A stretch of DNA of 64,000 nt, from the NCBI GenBank assembly GCA_028829895.1, contig CM054179.1:52339391-52403390 (forward strand), written 5' to 3'. Of this stretch, positions 36,001 through 48,000 are shown piece by piece. The position numbers were made by a program, and so were the translations under genes. This DNA is from Sinotaia quadrata. Taxonomy: Eukaryota; Mollusca; Gastropoda; Architaenioglossa; Viviparidae. How positions within the stretch are numbered: the first letter of the stretch is position 1; every line of letters starts with the position of its first letter. The notes beneath the pieces were generated by a model. It did not search any database, had not been told where the DNA came from, and worked only from the letters and a program-made list of their open reading frames with translations.

Positions 36001-39000
36001 TAAGTTGCCAAAAAAGGCAATATGTTGAGTGCCAGAGAATATATGAAGCCCTTCAGTCCAGTAAGTTTGTATTTTGGGAAGATACCCATGTCCTACTCCA
36101 CACACACCTTGTTGTAGAATAGAAACAGTTCTTTTGAAATGTGCCCTATTTTGCTAATTCTTTTTTAATTTTTACTGCAAGTGCATCACATTAAATCTAT
36201 ACAATCAAAATATGATGTATAAAGGAAATGTGAAAAACATTATCCTGCAGAAAGATATTTATTGTTTGATCCTTGCTGGAGATACTTTGGCATAAGCAAT
36301 GTGGCAGCATATTTATGGTCTTGAATTCCAATAAAATAAAACTTATGAATTTATAAAATGGTATGAAGATTGAAAAACAGGTTAAAACAATGGAAAAGTA
36401 AGATCTTACCACTAAAAGTGACGCATGCACCAGTAAATCACAACTTACCAGGAAAAGGATGTCTTTGTACAAGATCAGCAGGTAAGCCAAGATCACGACC
36501 TATAAGCCTTACTTCATCTTTATGGAAGTCTTTTAATGGTTCCACAACACGACCCTAAAGGAATAAAAATTGGAAAATGAAAAAAGAATGTTTTAAATAA
36601 AGGAAAACAACACTTTTATTTCTGGTATAGTTAATCCACCCAAAATGTTTTAAAAGATAGTTAATCAAATAATACATTTTGTAATGTAAAGATATTTTGT
36701 GGAAGAAAAAAAACGATGGTGAAATAGAAAATAGTAGAAAAAATAAATAAACTGTTTAAACATTATTTCTGAACATTTTTTTATTGTTGAAAGTAACCAT
36801 ATCTCAATAAATGTGAATTCTAATTCACAGATTGGAAATAAGAAACTAACTTTAACAGAAAAAAATTCTTTTGCTTTTTTCCTCCAGCTTCTTACAAAGT
36901 GACTGCCACACACTCATAATACAATACTGCCCTACTGATAATAAAAGAAAAAGTCAAAAGTTTAAGTAACAATAAAAGAAAAAAATATAAAGATTAAATT
37001 GAAATTTGCACTAAACACTCTTACTGACTGTATAATTATAAGAATACAAGTTTCTTTAGTATGCCCCAAGATGATCTCTACACTGGTGAAAAATACACCA
37101 TCTAATAATCTTAATAAGCTAAGCTCAGCAATAAATGAGTACCAACTGACTCACCCGCTCTCTAAGTTCCCTGACAAGGTCTGTGTCATTATGATGAGTT
37201 TTTATGGCATCTGCTTTACCACTAGCTAGATTTGATGCACTCTCAATTAAGTCTGGCCTCAAGGTGCCTGCAAAACAAATCAACAGACATTTTGGAACAC
37301 CTTGTGAACAGTAACAAGATAAATAACTCATACTAGAACTCATATGGTAATACAGTTGTGGTTTACATTTAAATCATGTACTTTCAACATGTTCTAACAT
37401 TGTGGGTAAACCACATGCTCATTTTAAACTTCTCATTTTATATGAAAAGATGCAGATCTAAAAAAATATATAGATGGAGATATATTAAATGAATGTTTAC
37501 CTAGCTCTAATAATCTACACACGTATAATTCTCTCACCCAAAATATGTACATATAACTCCTCTCCCTCCCACCCACACCCATACCCAAACAAAGTTTTAA
37601 TCGATCATACCTTGGCCTAGGAAAACATTCTCTGGTTTTAAATTGAGTTCTTCTATCACTTCATTGGCCACCTAATCAAAAAGAACACAAAAGATTCAAA
37701 GGAACAAAATCATGGCAATATAACATTAAAGAAACAAGTATTCTTGTCCAATGAGGTTTGCTAAATACTTAAGAATATATATGGAACTGACACTGTCATA
37801 TATGAGTTGTCCCACAGAGGCTGTAATAGTGTTTTAACTAGGTGTTAAATGACATTACTGTATATTGCTGTTCTGTGTTTGACGAATTTATAACATATGT
37901 TGTAGTTTGCTCTTGTTTTGTACAGCAACATATACACCATAATGGGAAGCCTCATCATATACTGTACAGAACAAAATTGTAAGTTTATGATGGTAGTAAA
38001 ATAAATTAAAAACTGAACATTTGTTGAATGGAGGCTTAAGTGCAGTGTTTTTAGCCTCTAATACAATGTGAATGAATATAATTTCTATACCATTACACCA
38101 TTCAAATGAATGAAGAAAAGTGTTAAAGCATCTTCATCTGTAAATTGTATCTTAAATATAAAAGTAAATATCTTAAAAGTAAAGAAATGGGCAAGTTATG
38201 AAAGGTACAAAATAAGGCACTTGTGGGCAAGAGAAAACAAAAACTGTCAATTCTATGTACAGGCACTTTAACAAATTAATGAAAGCTTTCAATTAATGTA
38301 ATGTTTATATTATAGTAGTATTCACCTCGCACATTCACAATTTCCACAAAATTATGGAAAATTATTAAAATTAAGTGCACAAAATAAAGGATAAAAATTA
38401 TAATAATGCTTGGTTTAACATGTGTCAAATTACTAATTTGGTAAAAATAATATATATTTAGTATTGTTAAATAACTATGAAATAAGATGTAACTATTGTT
38501 TTTGTAGTATGATAAACATAAAGATTTTATTCTTCATTATCAAGTCCCTGGTTTGATAAAAGAGTAATGTCTGTTGCCTTTATCCAAGCAAAAATGTATA
38601 AAACCATCCCTGATATTTCAAAAAAGAATATAAACAGACCCAAGAAAATTTAAAATAAAATGTAAATTATTTTATTTTTCTCACTAAAGACTTGAACATG
38701 TGCACTGAACACTTGCTTTGTTTCTTCGCCTGTTAGTAAGCTGGACTGCATATTTGTTTACATTCCCCCTACCTACACCCAACTAAAAATGCTAGTTAGG
38801 TCTGCTTACAAACCTCTGTGTCAACTTTCTTGCATTCTGAAATACTCAAAAATCAAAATGTTAAAATATTATTAAATTAATATCACTAGTATAGATAAAT
38901 GAGACCTCATTCACAAAAAATATCAAAATCAAAAAAATACTCTCACCACATAATAGCTAATAACAGACTTACTTTCATAAATGTATCACCTATAATCTTC

Positions 39001-42000
39001 CTTTTCTCCTCTGGATTTGTGGTAGTGTTCAACAAATTTGTTTTTCTTTTGCGGACTGGGTCATTTTTATCAATAGGAACTGATGTTGTTCCACTGTAGA
39101 ATGTGTGGGCTGCATTAACCACTGAAATATGAAGGAAAAAATTAATGTACATACATTTTTCTTTCATTATTACCATTTTAAAATAAAGCTTACACTCTTT
39201 CTCTCGTTGTGTACCTCTTTAATAAAAGTTCAGAGATGAAGTATATTAATTTGCAAAACTTTAAGGAAATTACACTAATAATCTCCAGTGATTCTAAATA
39301 AAATATCCACCATTTTATAGTGTCATCTTCATGCAATCTCTTAAATTATCTGCATTGCCTTTTTTGCAAAGAGTAAATACTTTGTAGCTTATAATTAGTA
39401 CAACACTCTAATACAACACATGGAGATAGATCTAATAGACTGCTGCAGGATGAAAAAAGAGAAGTAAGCACAGTCAACTAGATATTTCAACCTCTCCAAT
39501 TTTATGTTTTAACCTTTGACTTTGAGGCCCAATGCTTTTAGAGACTCCTCCACTTTGCGACTCTCACATTTCCTCATGAAACCATTATCTACATGCACAG
39601 CTATCACTTGATCTTCTTTCAGTGCCTTGTGTAGTAATGCAGCACAGACAGTAGAGTCCACACCACCACTCAACAGCATCTTCAAATAAAAAATAAGAAA
39701 AGTGAATATGAAAAGAAATGAGCAATAAAATGTAAACTTCAAATAAAAAACAAGAAAACTGAATACGAAAAGAAATGTGCAATAAAATGTAAACTTCAAA
39801 TAAAGGATAAAAAAAACAGAACACCAAAAGAAATAAGCAATAAAATGTGAACTTCAAATAAAATTAATGATCTCTAATGTAAAAGATTTGATTAAGAAAA
39901 GTATTGTATATAAACTTCAAATAAAATGAATGATCTCTAATCTATAAGATCTGATTAAGAAAAATACTGTATCTTCAATCCCTGTTTACATATCAACAAC
40001 AATTCTCCCCTCCCCCCATATAATACAGCAATACTCATGCAGTTATTGTACTGCTTCATGGTAAAATATTTGCTGCACCTGATGACTGTAACCGCTCACT
40101 GCTTTAATACATTTAATTAATTTTTAATTATGATAAAAGTCAAGTATATGATGGAAAAAATTATTGTCCTAGTATTGTGAAAAGTTTTGGATTCAAAATT
40201 GGACTCATCGAAAATTTTCCTAAATATTTACTAGATGAACATGATCATTCATAGTCTATAATATCAGTTCACCACAGATCCAAAGAGAGAAAAAGAATGA
40301 AAAAAGTTTACTCAGACATCCATCTTTAGACAGGAATTCACACACCTCAAGACAAGTTGGCAAATAATGGGACAGATGGGAGTGACTGTGTGTATATTAA
40401 TGAAAAAAAATATTTTACTATAAATAAAAAAGATATTTTTTCCTCAATATAACCAAAGATAAATCATGTAATGGAGGCAGGAATTTTCACTAGAGTATAA
40501 AAACTGGAGTTTGAATAATCTAAGACTAGATCCAGATCACAAAGTCAGGAATATAAAAATTTCTCAAAGAGTTAACATCTCTTAATTTCATTTTAGGGAA
40601 GACTGGTAACTATAGTAAGCTGTAACATCTCTCTGACCAAGACTTGTTATAGAGAGTAAACCAGTCTCCCACAAACACATCCTCAACACGTTTAGAACAA
40701 GTTAATTCAGAGTTCATAATATAGAAAAGACATGTGGGATGAGTTTAACCAGTTCATGACAAGTTCAGGATGTTAACTCAAGATCATAATACAGGAAAGA
40801 CATCTTGGATGAGTTTAATCATCTCATGACATGTTTAGGACAAGTTAACATAGTGTTCATTGTAACGGGTTGTGCCCTTGGGCTTTTATCTTCTAATTTG
40901 TTCCTATTTTTCTATAATTGATGTGGATATTGTGTAGTATATTATTTACTGTTGACCTTCAGAGTGGTTTGTTTTGTAGTCAATCATGACCGCCCATGCC
41001 AGGGAATTTAGGTCAAGTAATGGACTGTTAGCCCAAGCGTGGAATAGAGATGGAGGGGAAGCAATCAGCAGAGGGGGTGAAGTTAACTGGATGTGTTATA
41101 ACCATATACAGACATTTGAGTTTCACTTGTGGCGGACACGAAATGGTGATTAAACCCAGGTAGATATATACATGAAATTTAAATCCCACAGTTACACTGA
41201 GCCACACCGATTTCGGAAAGGCTTAACTGCGAATGATAGAAAAGGGCTTTTGCATGATACAGTAGATTGGTGAGAATATATTTGTTGACTTCACAACAAT
41301 AATTGAAATGTATTATTAATTTGAATGTTGAAGAATCTCTGTATTCTTTATGATGATTATTTATATGTTTGAAGCTAATGCGCATTTCTCTCAGAGAGGT
41401 ATTGTGTAGCATTAGCAGTGATTTAATTGTATATGTAGGATGATGAAATTGTAATGAGCATATGTTCCAATGCACCATGATCTTTTTTCCATTGTAAAAC
41501 TATTTGAACTGAGAGGAACTAAATTATAAAGTGATGTAATTGTTAAATATAAACAATCAGTTATGGTTATGGGATGTTAATTATGGAAATCTATCTTGGC
41601 AAATTGTGAGATTCTTGAGATTATTATTATCATGTTTATGAATGATCTATAATAATAATTTTTGGATGAAGTAATCTATTGTAAGAGATGTCATTCCACC
41701 CACTGTCGCCTTGCCACCTTAATGTCAACAAAGTACTACAAAGGGAATATTATTTTGTGCAGCTGGCCCTTTTACCTCCTTCTTCTCCTGTGATCTTCCT
41801 TCGCTTACTGTGAACTGGTCCAGGAATTCCGTCCATGACTTTAAAGCTGATGACAATCCTATAGTCTAAGCTACTCTTACAGTCTGATCAAAGGGGAAGA
41901 ACTGCATCAAGGGGAGGTCAGTGGCTACAGATCCAGAGTGCATAAACTGGACTGTTCGTTACGATGGATGATCAAGTTAAGTAACTGCCTCAAACCCACT

Positions 42001-45000
42001 TGACAATGATAATCTGTGCTTATGAACATTTATTGGATAAATAGGACTGCAGAACAGTGAACTCTCTCATTAACTTTATTGTATCTTGAATTTAATTTCT
42101 TTTTCTCCTTTTATTGTTTTAATAATTATTAAATTATTCTGTTATCTTACCTGGCATCTATATTAATTCTTTGGAACGATTGTTAATTGGAATCGGCTGG
42201 GGAATGAGCCATATAAGAATTAATGTTTATTAATTAAGAGGGAAAGACAACACTGCCGATTCCAGAAGGCACATCAAGCAATTTACTTGTCACTAGACTG
42301 AATTATTAAGTAGCGCAAGCTGTAGGATTTAATATAGGGACTGTAAGAGTAGATTAGGCTGTGGAATTGTTATCAGCATTAACGTCACATTCATATTTAA
42401 TAGTTCAGTTAGTTAAGGCTGTGACAGGGTCATTTAAATAACCCTATGTGTGTCATTCATTGAAAAGAAATGTCTTGAATGAATTTAATCAACTCATGAC
42501 ATGTTTAGGTCAAGTTAACTCACAGTTCATAATATGAAAGGACAAATCTCAGATGAGTTAATCAGGTGCCATGCTAGAGAATTTAAAGCAAAAATAGAAA
42601 AAAGTTCAGTCTCTACTTTATAAATCTTGTTATCCCTATCAGATAATGTTTCAATCATGGTAAAGCCAAGTAAAAAACAATCTACATTGCAGGGCAGATT
42701 TCTTCTTACAAAGATACAATATTAATTTTAAGTCAATTACCAGAACTTTGTGGCTGCCGACAGTGTCTCGGATGTATTTGATACATGACTGTTCTCTGCT
42801 GGACATTGTATAAGTACCTTGGAAATCACAAATTTCATACAGAAAATTTTTTAACATATTTTTTCCATTTTCTGTCAGATCTACTTCTGGATGAAACTGT
42901 ACTCCATATAAACGTCTTTTGTCACATCCAATTCCTGCAAATATACATTTTAAAAAGAAGAGTAATACAATGAATATATTTACAATAATTTTTATTTAAA
43001 TTTAAAATAAAGCCTTTAGATGATTCAACCAGTTTGTGAGTGTGTTAGTCACTGTGTTCATCAAGTTTCATCAACTGTCCACTGAGTAATAATATTTAGT
43101 TAGCAGGTGGTTAGGTCGTTTGTTAGTTGCTGGTGTGTGTGTTTTATTATTATCATAATATTTAGTAAGACTTTCAGCTCTTGACATTTGAGTTTAACGA
43201 AAGTTTCAAATATTTTGATTCTGATAATTTGGGGGTTTTCACCCACGCATTGAAAGTGCATGTTTGATTTGTACACGGTTATCACCGTTGGTGGCTGAGC
43301 TTTTCTTCTTTTAAGAAATAAAATATTTAAACAGAGAGAAATAACATTTCTGTATTTTTTTAACATTTAACTAGTTCTTATAAACAGAAATCTACTACTA
43401 ACATAATTCAATGAATTTACAAATATACATGATCATACATAATTTCAATTAGATAATAAATATATAATTTCTACATGTCATTTCATTCAAAAACTTTCAG
43501 ACCCATGCATTTCTATATGTCTCTAAATGTAATTTTAAAAATAAAAGTAACTTCACCTGCCACAAAATTGTTGGAACGAGCTATGATATCAAAAATATCT
43601 GCTACCTCGTCAATACTGTCACCATGGGTAAGCAGCACTTTCTGTTCTGCTTTTAGCCCTCTGTTCCAAGAAAAATATTAAAAAAATAACTTTGAACCTT
43701 ATGCTCTCAGAAAAGACTAAATGCATACATACATCAATGGTGAATTACTTTATTTTTAATATACATACTCTGTATAGTGATTAAATAAAGTCAGTAGGAA
43801 ATGAAGATGAGGAGAAAACCTTTCATAAAGATGATTATAGTTACACAAATACATCATGCAATTACAGTGAAACCATGAGTTAGATAAGCCAATAAGTCAG
43901 ATGAGCAAAGAAAAGAGTACATGGTCTCAGTTTTGAGAATTAAGTAGAAAACAAATATATATTTGGGCTTCAAAAATAAAAACAACAAAACTGCTGGCTA
44001 CAGTTACCTGAATGACTATATAACTAGAGGTTACATTTTTTTTTTTATACTCTTAACTCTGTTAATGAAAACAAACATCAAAAGAATTAAAGAAATGCAT
44101 GAAACATGAAAACTGTGGTCAAGTGTTTCAAGCAGATTGTGCCACTACAACAGTATATACATATATATATGGTCATTCAAATAACTCTCAAGTGTAGAAT
44201 CCAGTCTCACCTTACCTGTTTGAAAATAGACTGGTTAGTGTGAAAGTCAGACAATCAAATTCTGAATAACCTAGGTTTCACTGTAATATACAAAAGCACC
44301 GGCTCAAATACATTGTTTTACCTTGCCTACAAGTAGGTAAGACCACTCAAATTTTGAAGTCTGGCCAACTAAGCTGATATTTGCATGTTATATTATCTAC
44401 CTCAAAGTAAGTTTGCATACAAAATTTTGGAGTTTTAGCTTTAATAGACAGTTATGATGGATCAAAGTTTGACATAAATTGCAAAAAAACAGATTTCAGG
44501 AAACCCCCTTTTGAAATGACCACACAACAAAAACTATGAAACATACAGAGATCATCTTTGCTATTTTTAACTCTTTGTAACAAAAAAAATGAAATACAAT
44601 CTTCTCAAAATAGCATTTTATTTAAATTTTCAAACAGCAAGTGGTCAAAAGTTGAATAAAACGTCTCTTTTGGAGCTACTTAAATGAAAACTACTTCATG
44701 TATACCATCCAAATTTGGTATACTTGCTCTTTGGAGTATAGACATTTACACGTGAATTTTTTTACAATCTTTTTGTATAGATTTAGAAAAATAACATCTC
44801 AGAAATGTAGTTTCATGTAAATTGCAATACATCCGCACACTTGTTGAAAAGGAAAAAGAGGTAAAATTAAACATTTATTATTATAATGCAGTGTTTCTAA
44901 TTTCTGTAACTGACAGCATGATCATTCTAACTAAATAAAGTCATAAATTATATTTTGCACAATACATGCATGTACTTTAACAATTTGAAAAACAGTTCAA

Positions 45001-48000
45001 AACTAGCAAAACTGATACTCTCTTTAGTTTAATAAAATACTGTTATAGTTGTTACTATTTACAGTTTACTTTTTTGCAGTTCAACAGCAATTGTAATTAT
45101 CAGTATCTTTATTTTTAATATGTGTCTATTTGTTTCACAAAATGACATTGGCAGTCTAAAAATATCTTAAAAATTGAAAGCTAAAGTCTTTCATAGTTTT
45201 ACTTATATGCCTAGCGTGTCTACAGTGTGAGTAGCATGTTACTCATTCTTGTACTAATCTCAATTTTTACCATACATTGATTCATTAACTCACTGACTCA
45301 TACACTTATTATTATATATCTTAACCCTGACCAGTCATTCAATCACAAATTCTCTTTCATTACTTACTAGATTGTTTCTTAAGGTCTGAGTTATAATAAA
45401 ATAATGAAAGGTACTGGTCAGCTACAGACTAACACAGAGTCAAAAATCCTTCAGTATTAAGAGCTGTCATTCTTTATTTTGGATTGGTGCTTTATAAAAT
45501 TAGTTGAAAATATAGTTAATATATATTTTTTAAAAATTAATCTCATCATGAATCATCATTTAATCGTTTCCAGCCTGTATTTCTTGTATAGGATAGTTTT
45601 TAATATAAGCAGTTTGTCGTAACAAATCATCACCCTCTTGCAACCATATTTTAAATGGCCGATATGTAGCTAACCTTGTTAGTGATCAAAATAAAACTTT
45701 CTAACAAATCATAACCTAAAAATAATGAATGATCGTTTTACTGTAGCAATATTTTGATGAAATTTAATAGTTTTGTTAAAATTTAACGCAAAATGTTGTC
45801 TAGCTGATCCATTTTAAAACACATCTTGTCCAAGAAGGCAATCTCTTTTCACCTTCGGCATGAGTGCGATTCAAACTATAAGGGTCTCCTGCATTCATTG
45901 CCAATCGGTCTTCCGGGATAGAGATTTCCAGTTTATATTATATAACATTTTAAAGGGCAAAAAACTGATCTTTTCAACAATGTAAAGGAGGCTGATAGAT
46001 GAAAATGATTTCCGAAGTTATACTGCGTTGAACCTAATGCATAATTTGGACTCTAATTTGCTACAGTAAAAATACAAAAATTGAAATGAACCGATGCTTG
46101 TGTTAAAGGTCATTATCTTAGGTTTCCATTGATAAAAGCTTTATTTTTATTGGTTGAATCCCAGAAAGTCGATAGCACGTTACGTGATCATACCCCAAAA
46201 CGATGTCGGAGGTCAGCCATGTTCAAATTTTGCCACGGGCACATCAGTAAGCTTTACCAGCTGTACGTTTATCGATCAAAATGTAATAAATATGTCATTC
46301 AGATGTATATAAAAAACACAACTCACATTTAACGTTTGAAGATTCCTTTATTTATTAAAACAATTTTCACCCATTTCTTTCTTCTAATTACAGTTTTGAA
46401 AAACAGTTAAATCAGCCGATATGTGAAGTTGTCTACATATACTGAGTGGGCTTACCTACTACAAGCCACACAATATTTCTAATAACTTTTTCCTTGAATT
46501 TTAAATAACATTTAGTATGGTTTCTTTAAAAAGTACTACAAATAACAATAATTTAAGTATTTTGAAGAGTGGGATTATTGGAAGATATCACATCCTTAAA
46601 ATGTTGTCAAAGAATGACAGTAGTGGCTTGGCCTGACATTTAAAGTGAATAAGTGTAATAACTCTTGCTTTCATTCCTGCTGATCTTCCAAATCTGAAAA
46701 GGTACACTGTACTACTAGATATGGCAAATAGAACTGGGATGACTTTCTGACTGCACAGGAGGAAAACAGTCTTTGGTGGACAAAGGAATGGTACAGCTTT
46801 ACCTTTGTCCTAATGAATATGTTTGTGTGTGTGTGTCTGTGTACACATGCACATTAAGACATTAATATGTTACAAGAAAGACAATGACATGCAACCATAA
46901 TAAAGATTAAAAATTAATTTTTTTCATACACAACTAGATTATATAAGAGGGTCCAAGGCAAGCTACTGTCCTACTGGTTCTCACATATGCAATAATAAAA
47001 AAAAAAAGAGAACAAATCTTACTTAAAAAGTGGACACTTGGTATCAATTGTTATTGGGAATTGCCCATCCTCTCTTGAGTCGGTTGTGACCACTGTGCCT
47101 TTGAATTCTTTATTCATCATCTGAAAAATCAAAGATTATACATAATTAACTCAACAAAAGGATATCTCTTTACAGTCAAACCCGGATATGTTGATGGCCT
47201 AGGGATTTGCCAAAAAAGTGTTGAGATAACCGATGATCGAGATTACCAAAAACCAATATGGCAGCAATATATTACAGTACTATAACATGCGCTTGAAATT
47301 TCTTTATGTACATGATGTGTGTTAATGAATGAGAATGTACATGCACATGTTTGGTGATTTTTTACACAACAGCATTGTTGCGATTTGTTTGATGACGTGA
47401 TCGGCATGCTATAAAAATGTACATACATGTACGTTTGTTAACAACAAAAGGTTTATGTACACGCGGTTATTATGGTTTCTTTACAAAGTCTAAAATGCTT
47501 TGTTGCTTTTTGCCTTTAACAGTCTACTTGAAAACAAATGCTTAATATTACATGTAACGTGCTTGAAATTTTTTTTGGACACAATGTGCGTTAATAAATG
47601 AGAATGTACATTCACGTTTTTGATTTTTTTACACATTATCATTGATGCGATTTGTTTGATGACGCGATCTGCATGCTATAAAAATATACATACATGTACA
47701 TTGTTTGCTAACAACAAAAGGCTTAATTGCACCAACTAACAGCAGAGATTTACCAGTACATGTATACAATAAAAATGTACAAACCTTTCATTATATTCTC
47801 CAACATTGCAAACACAAAGATTGCTCACAAAATCACAAAAAACCTGTTGGGTGTACGCTGTAGTTCATTTTTACAAAAGGCTAACCAATGTCAAAATTAA
47901 ATTCACGAATCATTTCGTCTGACACACCTCTGAAAAGTATAGTACACACAGTTACTTCAAAAGCAGGCTAATTAACATAAAAGATATGTGAGCCAGATGA

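Larger units (their letters stand above)
39680..42740. other. GMPS intron 6
   Basis: Contains the 57 bp minisatellite, a 70 bp minisatellite split by a 1.6 kb LTR-like insertion, and otherwise AT-rich sequence. Confidence 0.75.

Noticed and set aside
43657..43660. Alternative acceptor two bases downstream for GMPS exon 5
   Set aside because: It would break the frame with exon 4, which leaves two bases of a Lys codon. Only the upstream cag gives the conserved KGL reading.
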